DNA from: Brachybacterium faecium DSM 4810
Lineage (GTDB): Bacteria; Actinomycetota; Actinomycetes; Actinomycetales; Dermabacteraceae
DNA length: 64,000 bases
Direction: 5' to 3'
NCBI GenBank assembly: GCA_000023405.1
Contig: CP001643.1
Coordinates: 744,001 to 808,000, forward strand
Of the stretch, positions 16,706 to 25,418 are shown piece by piece. A program made the position numbers and the translations under genes. The stretch's first letter is position 1, and each line of letters opens with the position of its first letter. Below the pieces are notes generated by a model. It worked only from the letters and a program-made list of their open reading frames with translations. It was not told the origin of the DNA and made no database searches.

Positions 16706-18457
16706 ATGGACAGGGATCGCCGCGACGACGAGGGCCAGGACGCCGACTGGATCTTCGCCGTCGACGACCCGCACAGCCTGCCCACCGACAGGTTGCCCGA
16801 CCGCGCCGAGTTCGACCGCTACGCCACCCCGCTGCTCGCGCGCCGCGCCGCCGGCCCGGCGATGCCCCCGGGGGAGAACGAGACGGTGGACCTCAGCGAC
16901 CTCGATCTCGCGGCCGCCGAGCCGGACACGGCCACCGGCGCGATCCCCGCGCTCGGGCCCGACGGCGAACCGGAGCCGGGCGATGACGAGCCGGCCGACG
17001 GGGGAGCAGACGCCGAGCAGCGGCTCGTCGCCCCGCTGTCCCGCCCCGTCTCCTACGCCCGCTCCGGCCACACCCCGAACGCGGAGCACGACGAGATCCC
17101 GTTGGACGGGTTCGTGCTCCCGGACCGCTTCAAGGAGCTCGGGGTCTTCGACGCCCTGCGCGACGTCGCCGCACTGATCTGCCTGGCGACCGCGCTGACC
17201 ACCACCTTCACCGTCGCCCACAGCCCCGGCCTGGAGCTCGCGGGGAAGATCGCCATCGGCACCGGGCTGGTGGCGCTCGTGGTCGTGCACCTGCTGCGCT
17301 GGGTGCCGCAGGCGCCGCCGCTGCCCGCGGTGCGGGTGCTGCGGGTGGTGGGCATGCTGCCGGCCCTGGTCACCGCCGTGGTCGTGATCGCGGCGGACCT
17401 CGTGCTCTCGCTGCCGAAGCTGTTCGCCTCCCTGCCCGAGGGGCCGCCCGTCGGCATCGGCATCGGCGTCTCCCTGCTGCTGCTCGGCGGGATCCTCGGC
17501 GTCGAGCCGCGCGCCCACGAGGGCTACCTGCCGCAGGCCCGGGCGCGCCGGGTGGCGCGCACCGTGCTGGTCGGGGTGGGCATCGCGACCGCCGCCGCCC
17601 TGCTGATCGCCCTGGTCATGATCGTGGGCCGGGTGTTCACCACGGGCTGGGCGTACTCGCTGAGCGCTTTCGCGGACACCGTCATCTCCGCCGCGCTGCT
17701 CGGGGTGGTGCTGGCCTCCGCGCTGCGCCGGGAACGCTCCTGGTACGTGTTCTCCACCGCGGTGGTGGCCGCCCTGGTGATCGCCGCTCTCGGCGACAAC
17801 ACCCTGGGCCTGCAGTTCGCGGCACCGCTGAGCTTCGCCACCGGCTTCGTGTACCTGCCGTTCCTGGTCGCCGCCTTCGGGCTGATGATCTCCCGCTCCT
17901 TCGTGCGCAGCATGCCGGTCTCCTTCCGCCGCACCGACTGGCTGGTCTACTGCGTGCGTGCCTTCGAGTTCAGCGCCGTCATGCACGCCACGGCGGTGCT
18001 GTGGCACCTGCTGGCCGCGATCGCCGCCCTGGCGGGCCGGGCCCCGGGCAGCCCCGCGCTCCACCTCATCGACGCCGTGGTGTGCCTCTGCTTCGTGGTG
18101 GTCTCCCTGTTCGGCCGCACCTCGCTGCTGTCCCGACCGGCGGTCACCGCCCGGGCCAGCGGCGTGATCGCCGCGCTCGTGCTGGTGATCGTCGGCTTCC
18201 TCGACGTCATCGTGAACTCGCTGGCGATGGCCGCGGGCGCCGGGCTGGTCACCGGCGGTGCCGCCCTCGCGATCGGCCTCGCCGCCGCGCTCATGCTCAC
18301 CGTGCCCGCCCCGGTGCGCGACGAGTTCGGCGCCCCGGACGTCTCCCGGATGTTCGCCGACTTCCGCGCCCGCGACGGCGCCCGCGTCTCCCTGCTCGAC
18401 CGCGTCCCCGACGTCAGCGCGGAGACCGCCCGGCGCAAGGCCTTCCCCGGCCGCTGA
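16706..18457 (+). CDS. Large polytopic membrane protein of unknown function
   Basis: 583 residues. The first 135 or so are acidic, Pro/Gly/Asp-rich and soluble (DWIFAVDDPHSLPTDRLP, repeated DxxD and AEPD). The rest has about eleven or twelve transmembrane segments and a short cytoplasmic tail, MFADFRARDGARVSL. I do not recognise the family. The ATG at 16706 was chosen because AGGAGAGAAGG lies six bases upstream; the open frame extends to 16622. It is followed after 64 bases by the uracil/xanthine permease, co-directional, but the permease has its own SD-like GGGAGAA. Confidence 0.8.
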   Translation: MDRDRRDDEGQDADWIFAVDDPHSLPTDRLPDRAEFDRYATPLLARRAAGPAMPPGENETVDLSDLDLAAAEPDTATGAIPALGPDGEPEPGDDEPADGGADAEQRLVAPLSRPVSYARSGHTPNAEHDEIPLDGFVLPDRFKELGVFDALRDVAALICLATALTTTFTVAHSPGLELAGKIAIGTGLVALVVVHLLRWVPQAPPLPAVRVLRVVGMLPALVTAVVVIAADLVLSLPKLFASLPEGPPVGIGIGVSLLLLGGILGVEPRAHEGYLPQARARRVARTVLVGVGIATAAALLIALVMIVGRVFTTGWAYSLSAFADTVISAALLGVVLASALRRERSWYVFSTAVVAALVIAALGDNTLGLQFAAPLSFATGFVYLPFLVAAFGLMISRSFVRSMPVSFRRTDWLVYCVRAFEFSAVMHATAVLWHLLAAIAALAGRAPGSPALHLIDAVVCLCFVVVSLFGRTSLLSRPAVTARASGVIAALVLVIVGFLDVIVNSLAMAAGAGLVTGGAALAIGLAAALMLTVPAPVRDEFGAPDVSRMFADFRARDGARVSLLDRVPDVSAETARRKAFPGR

Positions 18458-18521
18458 GCACCGGGTCCCCGCCCGTCCCCGCGCCCCGCCCGCCCCCTCG
18501 CTCCTCACTCCCGGGAGAACC

Positions 18522-19823
18522 ATGTTCCGCTGGACCCTGCACGGCGACGGCCGCTCCGTCGCCCCCGACGCGATCGTCCGGCCGGAGGAGCGGCTGGCCT
18601 GGCCGCTGACCATCGGCATCGGAGCGCAGCACGTGATCGCCATGTTCGGCGCGACCTTCCTGGTGCCGCTGCTGACGGGCTTCCCACCCTCGACCACGCT
18701 GCTGTTCTCCGGCATCGGCACGCTGCTGTTCCTGGTCATCACCCGCAACAGGGTTCCCAGCTATCTCGGCTCCTCCTTCGCCTTCATCGCCCCGATCACC
18801 GCCTCCACCCAGGCGGACTCGATGGGGGCGGCTCTCGGCGGCGTGATGCTCACCGGGCTGCTGCTGGCGGCGTTGGGACTGCTGGTCCAGAAGGTCGGCA
18901 CGGCATGGATCGGGGTGCTCATGCCCCCGGTGGTGATGGGCTCGATCGTGGCGCTGATCGGCCTGAACCTGGTGCCCACCACGTACCGGGACAACTTCTC
19001 GCAGGCACCGCTGACGGCCACCCTCACGCTGATCGCGATCATCCTGTGCACCGCCCTGTTCCGCGGCATGCTGGGCCGGGTCAGCGTGCTGGTCGGCGTG
19101 GTGGTGGGCTATGTGATCGCGGTGGTGCGCGGCGAGGTCGACTTCACGCCGGTGCGGGAGGCCGCCTGGTTCGGGCTGCCCGAGTTCCACCACCCCGAGT
19201 TCTCCCTCGGCCTGCTGCCGATCTTCCTGCCCGTGATCGTGGTGCTGCTGGCGGAGAACGTGGGCCATGTGACGAGCGTGGGCACGATGACCGACCGGAA
19301 CCTCGACCACATGGTGGGCCGCACGCTCACGGCCGACGGCGTCGCCACGGCGCTCTCGGCCACCTTCGGCGGCTCGCCCACCACCACCTACGGCGAGAAC
19401 ATCGGCGTCATGAGCGCCACCCGCGTCTACTCCACCGCCGCCTACTGGGTCGCGGGGCTGGTGGCGATCGGGCTGTCGCTGTCGCCCAAGATCGGGGCGG
19501 TCATCAACACGATCCCGCCCGGTGTGCTCGGCGGCGTGACCTTCGTGCTCTATGGGCTCATCGCCATCGTCGGCTTCCGCATGTGGGTGGACGGCGGGGT
19601 CGACTTCTCCCGGCCCAGGAACCAGATGACCGCGGGCGTGGCCCTGGTGATCGCGATCGCCGACCTGCACTGGGAGGTGGGCGGCTTCGCCTTCACCGGG
19701 ATCGCGTTGGGCACCGTCGCCGCTCTGGCCATCTACCACCTGATGCGGCAGCTCGGGCGGCTCACCGGCACCGAGACGGTGAGCGAGCCCGCGGAGATCG
19801 TCGAGCCGAGCCGCGAGGGCTGA
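18522..19823 (+). CDS. Uracil-xanthine permease (NCS2 / SLC23 family)
   Basis: 433 residues with about twelve to fourteen membrane segments. IGAQHVIAMFGATFLVPLLTG is the family N-terminal signature, and the helix segments SSFAFIAPI and LLPIFLPVIVVLLAENVGHV followed by SPTTTYGENIGV carry the conserved substrate-binding Glu and the NCS2 signature. It imports uracil or xanthine-type nucleobases by proton symport. Uracil is the more likely substrate because the sequence resembles UraA/PyrP in the QHVIAMFGAT region, but specificity is not proven. The ATG at 18522 is preceded by CCGGGAGAACC. Confidence 0.92.
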   Translation: MFRWTLHGDGRSVAPDAIVRPEERLAWPLTIGIGAQHVIAMFGATFLVPLLTGFPPSTTLLFSGIGTLLFLVITRNRVPSYLGSSFAFIAPITASTQADSMGAALGGVMLTGLLLAALGLLVQKVGTAWIGVLMPPVVMGSIVALIGLNLVPTTYRDNFSQAPLTATLTLIAIILCTALFRGMLGRVSVLVGVVVGYVIAVVRGEVDFTPVREAAWFGLPEFHHPEFSLGLLPIFLPVIVVLLAENVGHVTSVGTMTDRNLDHMVGRTLTADGVATALSATFGGSPTTTYGENIGVMSATRVYSTAAYWVAGLVAIGLSLSPKIGAVINTIPPGVLGGVTFVLYGLIAIVGFRMWVDGGVDFSRPRNQMTAGVALVIAIADLHWEVGGFAFTGIALGTVAALAIYHLMRQLGRLTGTETVSEPAEIVEPSREG

Positions 19824-19835
19824 GCGCCGCTCGCC

Positions 19836-20858
19836 TCAGCGCTCGGCGCGGGCGATGAGGGAGAAGAGGTCCTTCGGGTCGTCCGGATCGGCGATCACGT
19901 CGATCCACTGCAGCAGCTCCGCGCCGCGGGTGGCCTGCTGGGCGTGGCGCAGGGCCGAGAAGTCCGCGAGGGCGAAGCCGACGGAGTCGAAGACGGTGAT
20001 CTCCGTGTCGTCGGTGCGGCCGGCGGCGTCCCCGGTGAGCACCTGCCACAGCTCGGTGACCTCGAACTCGGGCGGCAGCTGCTGGATCTCGCCCTCGATG
20101 CGGGTCTGCGGCGCGAATTCGACCACCACCCGGGAGGCGGCCAGCAGCGCCGGATCGATCTCGGTCTTGCCGGGGCAGTCGCCGCCGATCGCGTTGATGT
20201 GGGTGCCGGGGCGCACCTGGTCGTGGTGCAGCACCGCGGCGCGGACCTTGTCCGCGGTGCAGGTGGTGATGACATCGGCCCCCGCGACGGCCTCGTCGAC
20301 GCTCTCGCACAGCACCACCTCGAAGCCGAGCGGCTCGAGGTTCCGCCGCACCTTCTCCACCGCGGCGGAGTCGAGATCCACCACCCGCAGCCGGGAGATG
20401 CCGAGCGCGGCCCGCATCGCGAGCGCCTGGAACTCGGCCTGCGAGCCGGCGCCGATCAGCGCATGGACCTGCGCGCCGGCGCGGGTGAGCTCCCGTGCGG
20501 CGAGTGCCGACTGCGCCGCGGTGCGCAGCGCCGTCAGCAGCGTCATCTCGGCGAAGAAGATCGGGTAGCCGTTGTCCACATCGGCCAGCACTCCGAAGGC
20601 GGTGACGGTCTGCAGGCCGCGGGCCGGGTTCATCGGGTGCCCGTTGACGTACTTGAAGGAGTACAGCTCCCCGTCGGTCGTCGGCATCAGCTCGATCACG
20701 CCGAACGGGGTGTGGCTGGCCACGCGGGGGATCTTCTCGAAGTCGTCCCAGCGGCGCAGATCCTCCTCGAGGCACTGCATGAGGCCGGTGAGCACGGCCT
20801 CTGGTCCATCGCGCTGGATCCAGCGACTCATGCCGGGCACATCGAGCAGGTGGGGCAT
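19836..20858 (-). CDS. Ornithine cyclodeaminase / mu-crystallin family protein
   Basis: 340 residues. KYVNGHPMNPARGLQTV is the substrate and cofactor-binding signature of the ornithine cyclodeaminase (OCD) family. The Rossmann motif IGAGSQAEFQALA is near residue 135, and NAIGGDCPGKTEI near 230 carries the conserved aspartate region. True OCDs convert L-ornithine to L-proline and ammonia; relatives reduce imino acids or act as dehydrogenases. The long GGDCPGKTE form is typical of the catabolic OCD branch, so that reaction is the leading candidate. The ATG follows GACAGGAGACGACG, a good ribosome-binding site, and TATCCT near 20917-20922 on the minus strand would give a leader of about 60 bases. 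Confidence 0.88.
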   Translation of the reverse strand: MPHLLDVPGMSRWIQRDGPEAVLTGLMQCLEEDLRRWDDFEKIPRVASHTPFGVIELMPTTDGELYSFKYVNGHPMNPARGLQTVTAFGVLADVDNGYPIFFAEMTLLTALRTAAQSALAARELTRAGAQVHALIGAGSQAEFQALAMRAALGISRLRVVDLDSAAVEKVRRNLEPLGFEVVLCESVDEAVAGADVITTCTADKVRAAVLHHDQVRPGTHINAIGGDCPGKTEIDPALLAASRVVVEFAPQTRIEGEIQQLPPEFEVTELWQVLTGDAAGRTDDTEITVFDSVGFALADFSALRHAQQATRGAELLQWIDVIADPDDPKDLFSLIARAER

Positions 20859-21000
20859 CGTCGTCTCCTGTCGGTGAGCGCGTCGTCGCGCAGGGGTCGA
20901 AGAGTGCTCTGGGTCTCAGGATAGGCCCCGCGCCCCGCGCCGGGGCGCGACCTGCGGTCCGGCCCCGTGACCGCCCCCACGGTTCACGATATGTGCAGCG

Positions 21001-21270
21001 GTGGACGGGCCGAATTCGGTGAGGTCAGGCTTCGTGCTGGGCCTCGGGGACGATGCCGCCTCGAGCCTGGGCGCGCCCGTGCGCTCCACCCGGGTGATCG
21101 CCGTGTTCGCCGCGATCAGCGTGGTCGCCGCAGGCGTGGTCGGCTTCGTGGGGCCGGCCGGCGCGCTCGGCCGCTCCCTCATCGCCCCGGCCCGGATCCC
21201 CGCCGGCCTCATGGCGTCCCTGCTCGGCGCGCCCTGCTTCGTCTGGCTGCTCTGGTGCTCGCGCGCCTGA
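21001..21270 (+). pseudogene. Remnant of an iron-siderophore ABC permease (FecCD type) with internal deletion
   Basis: 89 residues from GTG. The first half (LGLGDDAASSLGAPVRSTR, then VVGFVGP) aligns with the middle of FecCD permeases, in which LALGEDxAxxLGV is followed by RTR and later by GPIxFVGLxxPHxxR. The second half (GRSLIAPARIPAGLMASLLGAP, then FVWLL) is the conserved C-terminal helix, normally about 50 residues further on. The VGLVVPH helix and the following segment are missing, joined in frame at GFVGP/AGALG, and the N-terminal two thirds are absent. No partner ATPase or binding protein is nearby. A functional small protein is unlikely but possible. Confidence 0.75.
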
Positions 21271-21317
21271 GGGGTCGGTGCGCGGGCACATTCCCCGCAT
21301 GGCCCGCGCCCCGCACG

Positions 21318-21381
21318 CGCAGGATCGTCAGGATCTGACTCGTCGTGCGGGGAAAATGAGTCGAATCCTGACGATCCTGCG
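21318..21381. terminator. Long imperfect hairpin (24-bp arms) between FecCD remnant and pullulanase
   Basis: Arms 21318-21341 and 21358-21381 are reverse complements with two mismatches (CT versus TC near the loop), separated by 16 bases. The arm contains the short direct repeat AGGATCGTCAGGAT. It lies 30 bases past the pullulanase stop and 48 bases past the FecCD remnant, so a bidirectional terminator is the simplest reading; no T-run is present on either side. Confidence 0.55.
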
Positions 21382-21410
21382 GCCCGCCCCGGGGAAGCGG
21401 CCCGGGGTGG

Positions 21411-24400
21411 TCAGCCGCGGCGGGCGCGGGCGATGAGAGCAATCCCGGTGCCGAGCAGGAGCATCAGAGCCAGCGCCCAGGGAAGCACCTCGGATCCCGT
21501 CCTCGCGAGTGGTCCCCGGGAGCTCTCTGCAGGAGGTGCGGAAGAGGTGGGTGAACTGGCGGAATCGGAATCCGCGGTCGGTGCGTCCCCGGCTCCGTCC
21601 GCGGCGGGCTCGCCGTCCCCGTCGGTCCCCGGTCCCGCGCCGGCATGAACATCGCCCGAGGGATCCTCGGCGTCTCCCGGCTCCTGACCGTCGCCGGGCT
21701 CCTCACCGTCTCCGGGTTCCTCTACGTCGCCCGGTGCCTCCTCGTCGTCTCCGCCGTCGGGCTTCTCGTCGTCGCGGGTCTGCGGGGCCACGAACACCGC
21801 GACGGTGTGCGCGGGGACGGTCGCCGTGCCGGTCGCCGTGTCCCAGGTCGCCTCCTTGACCACGTCGTCGGCGCCGCCGGCCTGCACCTCGTGGAGTTCG
21901 TGCTCGAGCCCGACCATGCCGTCGATCGCTTCGGTGATCGTCTCGTCAGAGGCGTTGAACACCGTCACCAGTCCGTCGAGCGCGGGATCGATGTCCTCAC
22001 CCGTGGTGTCGTCGACCCTCATGACCAGCAGACCGGGGGTCGCCTCGCGGCCCGCATTCGGGAAGCTCACCTTCTGCCGGATCAGCGCGGCATCCCCGAG
22101 CGTCATCAGCGGGGACGAGGAGCGCAGGCGCAGCAGGTCCAGGGCGACGTCGCTGCTGAGGGAGATGTCCTCCGGGGAAGGCGTCTTGGCCGGATCCTCG
22201 AGCATCGGGCCCATCAGCCCCCAGGCCTCTTCGTTCTTCTCCTCGGGCGGCAGGCCGCTGCCGAAGCCGTTGGTCTGCTCCGTCCAGTCGATCGTGTTGA
22301 AGTGGTCGCCGGAGTTGTAGCTGTCACGGTCCAGGGACTTTGAACGCATTAGGTCTGTTCCCCCGGCCCAGAACGAGGGGGACTGGCCCAGCGTGACCGT
22401 TGCCAGGGAGAGCGTGTTCATGCGCACGCGCACGTCCATGGGGGCGTCCTGCGGCAGCTTCCACACGTTCATGTCGTACAGCGCCTCGTTGTCATGCGCG
22501 TCGACATAGTTCACGGTCTCCTCGGGCCGGGTCGCGTACCCGGCGGGAACCCCGTTGTAATCGAGCTCGTCACCGCGCACCGTCTCGCCGGAAGAACCGA
22601 GCAGCTCGAAGTCGGCGAGATTCCCGGCCATGCCGACCCGAATCAGGTCCGTGCGATGTCGCAGATCGGTCAGCTCCTCCTCCTCGCTCACCTCCGAGAA
22701 ACCGTTGGGCATCGTGGCGAGGCCGTTGCCGAAGCCCTGCGCGGTGCGCTTGTCGGTGTCGAAGGGGCTGCCGCCGTGCACGGCATCACGCAGACGGTCG
22801 TTGAAGGTGCCGATGGAGGTGTCGCCGAGCTGCCCCTGGATGGCCTGAGTGAAACGGGCGTTGCCCGAGACCTCGCCGAAATCCCAGCCCTCGCCGTAGA
22901 GGTAGATGCTCGTCCCGTCCACCCCGTCGGCCTCGAGGGTCAGCGCATCCAGCGCGGCACGCACTGCCGTCATGTTCTCCACCGAGTGATGTCCCATGAG
23001 GTCGAAGCGGAAACCGTCCACGCGGTATTCGCGCGCCCACAGCACCGTCGCATCGACCATGAGCTTCTCGGCCATGGCGTTCTCGGTCGCGAGGTTCGAG
23101 CAGCAGGTCGACGTCTCCACCGCGCCCTCGAGGTCCAGGCGGTGGTAGTAGCCGGGCACGATCCTGTCCAGCACGGAGCCATCCGCCTGGCCGTGCGCGG
23201 CGGCGTGGTTGTACACCTGGTCGAGCACCACCTGCAGGCCCATCCCGTGCAGCTCGCCGACCATGGAGCGGAACTCGACGGTGCGCTCGCCACCGATCTG
23301 GTGGCCGTCGGTCGCATATGACCCTTCAGGTGCCAGGAAGTGGAGCGGGTCGTAGCCCCAGTTGTAGGCGTCCTCGTCCGCGACTGCCGTGACCGCCTCC
23401 TGCTGCTCGGTCGACGCGGGCCCCGCGCCCTGGGGGATCTGAGGGTGCTGCTGCGCGGCGCGGTCCTCCTCGATGGTGGCGATATCGAAGGTGGGCAGCA
23501 GATGCACCGTGGTCATCCCCGCCTCGGCGAGCTCTCCGAGACGTTCTGAACCGGTGGAATCGGGATGTCCGATGGCCGCATAGCTGCCCCGCACCTGCTC
23601 GGGCAGCGCCTCGTCGCCGGCGGAGAAGTCCCGCAGATGGAGCTCGTAGATGGTCTGGTCGGCGAACTGCCCGACCGCCGGGGCAGGGGTATCAGCCCAC
23701 AACTCCGGTGCCCAGCGCTCGTCGTCGAGGTCCAGCACCACCGAGTGCTGCGAGTTCAGGGTCAGGCCCACGGAATAGGGGTCGGTGACGGTGTTCGTGA
23801 CGACCTCGCCCAGCTCAGGCACGAACACCTCGACGGCGAAGGTGTACGCCTGATCGGCCCAGTCGGCGGTGCCCTGCGCGGTCCACACCCCGCCGGAACC
23901 GCGCTGCATGCTCACCTCGGTCGCTTCGGCCGACGGATCGCCGGCCGCCTCCGCCGGGCCGTGCAGGCGCAGCGTGACATCCTTCGCGGTCGGCGCCCAC
24001 AGCGCGATGGAGGGTGTCGTGCCGTCCCAGTGCACGCCGAGCTGCTGCTCGTCGGCGTCGCCCGCGTACAGGTCGTCGAGCACGCCGGCGATCTGGAGCC
24101 CGGTGAGTGCCTCGACCCCGCCCGGGCCGTGTTGGGCGAGCATCAGCTCGCCGCGCAGCGCCTCCCCGAGCACGGCGCGGTCGAGCTCCGGCAGCTCGAG
24201 AGCCACGAAGTCGGTCAGATGACCTCGCCCGGTGAGCTCCCTCTCCTCCAGGCCGCTCTCGCGCAGCGTGAGCTCGCCGAGGCTCTGCCCGCCGGTCACC
24301 TCGCCGGCCTCCACACCGATCCCGCCCTCGGGCGCCGTGAACAGCTCCCAGCGGGTCTGTGGGCCGTCGCCGACCAGGTCCGCGGGCCACGCGATGGTGC

Positions 24401-25157
24401 TCTCGTCCACGAAGTGAGCACGCTGTGTGCCTGAGCCGGCGGTCAGCGGGTCGGAGGCCTCGATGCTCAGCTCATGAGTGGCAGGGTCGTATCGGAAGGA
24501 CACGAGATCGCCTTCCTGGGTGGAGAAGGTGTGGTTGTCGCCGTCCGGTGCACCGTCGACGCCGTAGCTCTCATCCCACGATCCTCCATGGGCGGCCTTG
24601 ACCTCATAGGACCCTCGGGGAAGTTCTTCGGTCGAGAACGTGTACACGCCGTCACCGTCGGCATCCTGCATCCAGGTGCGCATGCAGGAGGGCATCCAGT
24701 CCTCGGAGCATCCCAGCGCTGCGTTGAAGGAGCCGGGCAGGGTCACGAAAGGGCCCTCGGCACTGCTCTGCACCACATGCGTCGCCGAGTCGTACCAGAA
24801 GGTGACCGGTCCGCCGTCGTGGGAGAAGGAGATCTCCTCGCCCCCGGGCACACCTCCCGCGCCATAGTTCTCGTCCCGGTCGCCGCCGATCGCGACGTTG
24901 TAGGTGTGATCGCCGGGTGGGATGTCGACAGTCGCGGTGAACATGCCCGATTCGGGGTCCTCGCTCAACTGCGAAGCGGTGCAGTCCGGCTGCCAGTCAC
25001 CGGCACAGCCCAGCGCGTCCTGGAAGCTGCCCGTCAACACCGGCTGATCGGGGCCGACGGCATGCACCAGCGGAGCAGTGCCGAGGACGGTCGAGGTGGC
25101 GATGAACAGTGCGGTGAGCACAGCGAGCAGGCGAGGGGCGGTGCGCGGGACCGACAT
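21411..25157 (-). CDS. Cell-wall-anchored pullulanase-type alpha-1,6-glucosidase
   Basis: 1248 residues from the ATG at 25157. A signal peptide (LLAVLTALFIATSTVLG, cleavage near VHA) is followed by two X25-type modules, recognisable by the paired starts TGSFQDALGCAGDWQPDC and PGSFNAALGCSEDWMPSC, then by a CBM48-like module (WDGTTPSIALWAPTAKDV) and the GH13 barrel. Barrel motifs: DQVYNHAAA, GFRFDLMGHH (nucleophile Asp near 720), YGEGWDFG (acid Glu near 756) and VDAHDN (Asp near 889). After a Gly/Asp/Glu-rich wall-spanning linker the protein ends in LARTG, a hydrophobic helix and RARRG: an LAxTG sortase signal. It debranches starch or pullulan at the cell surface. AGAGGAG nine bases upstream fixes the start; earlier in-frame ATGs at 25238 and 25181 lack one. 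Confidence 0.93.
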   Translation of the reverse strand: MSVPRTAPRLLAVLTALFIATSTVLGTAPLVHAVGPDQPVLTGSFQDALGCAGDWQPDCTASQLSEDPESGMFTATVDIPPGDHTYNVAIGGDRDENYGAGGVPGGEEISFSHDGGPVTFWYDSATHVVQSSAEGPFVTLPGSFNAALGCSEDWMPSCMRTWMQDADGDGVYTFSTEELPRGSYEVKAAHGGSWDESYGVDGAPDGDNHTFSTQEGDLVSFRYDPATHELSIEASDPLTAGSGTQRAHFVDESTIAWPADLVGDGPQTRWELFTAPEGGIGVEAGEVTGGQSLGELTLRESGLEERELTGRGHLTDFVALELPELDRAVLGEALRGELMLAQHGPGGVEALTGLQIAGVLDDLYAGDADEQQLGVHWDGTTPSIALWAPTAKDVTLRLHGPAEAAGDPSAEATEVSMQRGSGGVWTAQGTADWADQAYTFAVEVFVPELGEVVTNTVTDPYSVGLTLNSQHSVVLDLDDERWAPELWADTPAPAVGQFADQTIYELHLRDFSAGDEALPEQVRGSYAAIGHPDSTGSERLGELAEAGMTTVHLLPTFDIATIEEDRAAQQHPQIPQGAGPASTEQQEAVTAVADEDAYNWGYDPLHFLAPEGSYATDGHQIGGERTVEFRSMVGELHGMGLQVVLDQVYNHAAAHGQADGSVLDRIVPGYYHRLDLEGAVETSTCCSNLATENAMAEKLMVDATVLWAREYRVDGFRFDLMGHHSVENMTAVRAALDALTLEADGVDGTSIYLYGEGWDFGEVSGNARFTQAIQGQLGDTSIGTFNDRLRDAVHGGSPFDTDKRTAQGFGNGLATMPNGFSEVSEEEELTDLRHRTDLIRVGMAGNLADFELLGSSGETVRGDELDYNGVPAGYATRPEETVNYVDAHDNEALYDMNVWKLPQDAPMDVRVRMNTLSLATVTLGQSPSFWAGGTDLMRSKSLDRDSYNSGDHFNTIDWTEQTNGFGSGLPPEEKNEEAWGLMGPMLEDPAKTPSPEDISLSSDVALDLLRLRSSSPLMTLGDAALIRQKVSFPNAGREATPGLLVMRVDDTTGEDIDPALDGLVTVFNASDETITEAIDGMVGLEHELHEVQAGGADDVVKEATWDTATGTATVPAHTVAVFVAPQTRDDEKPDGGDDEEAPGDVEEPGDGEEPGDGQEPGDAEDPSGDVHAGAGPGTDGDGEPAADGAGDAPTADSDSASSPTSSAPPAESSRGPLARTGSEVLPWALALMLLLGTGIALIARARRG

Positions 25158-25220
25158 GCGAGGACTCCTCTGTCCGGGCATCTGCCGCCGACCGGGCCGG
25201 CGGGCGAAGGGCACGGAGAT

Positions 25221-25246
25221 CTGCAAGAAGCGGAGCATCTTGCAAG
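25221..25246. promoter_or_regulatory. TGCAAG-type operator half-sites upstream of pullulanase
   Basis: CTGCAAG at 25221-25227 and the palindrome CTTGCAAG at 25239-25246, 64-89 bases upstream of the pullulanase ATG. CTTGCAG-type sequences are bound by LacI-family maltose regulators (MalR) in Streptomyces; assignment here is by resemblance. Confidence 0.5.
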
Positions 25247-25337
25247 AAATCTCCCGAGATGCAGCGCCAGTGAGCGGCGGTGCGTCGTGACGACCCTACG
25301 GCCTGCAGAAGAAGACCTCAATGGGTGCGCCAGAACC

Positions 25338-25351
25338 TGCAAGAACTTGCA
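25338..25351. promoter_or_regulatory. Perfect TGCAAG-n2-CTTGCA operator upstream of pullulanase
   Basis: TGCAAGAACTTGCA is an inverted repeat (6 + 2 + 6), about 180 bases upstream of the ATG. The same half-site recurs three times in front of the alpha-amylase at 50198-50223, supporting a common maltose/starch regulator. Confidence 0.55.
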
Positions 25352-25418
25352 TCCGTGGGGTTGGCGACCTGAGTCGTCGTCTGGGCGACCCAGAGGCCCG
25401 GGGTGGTCCGATCGGTGC

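Noticed and set aside
15416-18748. Very long minus-strand open frame (over 1100 codons) opposite the DUF6320 and membrane genes
   Set aside because: An antisense shadow of high-GC coding sequence: composition is His/Gly/Arg/Gln-rich with no domain, and it covers recognised genes on the other strand.
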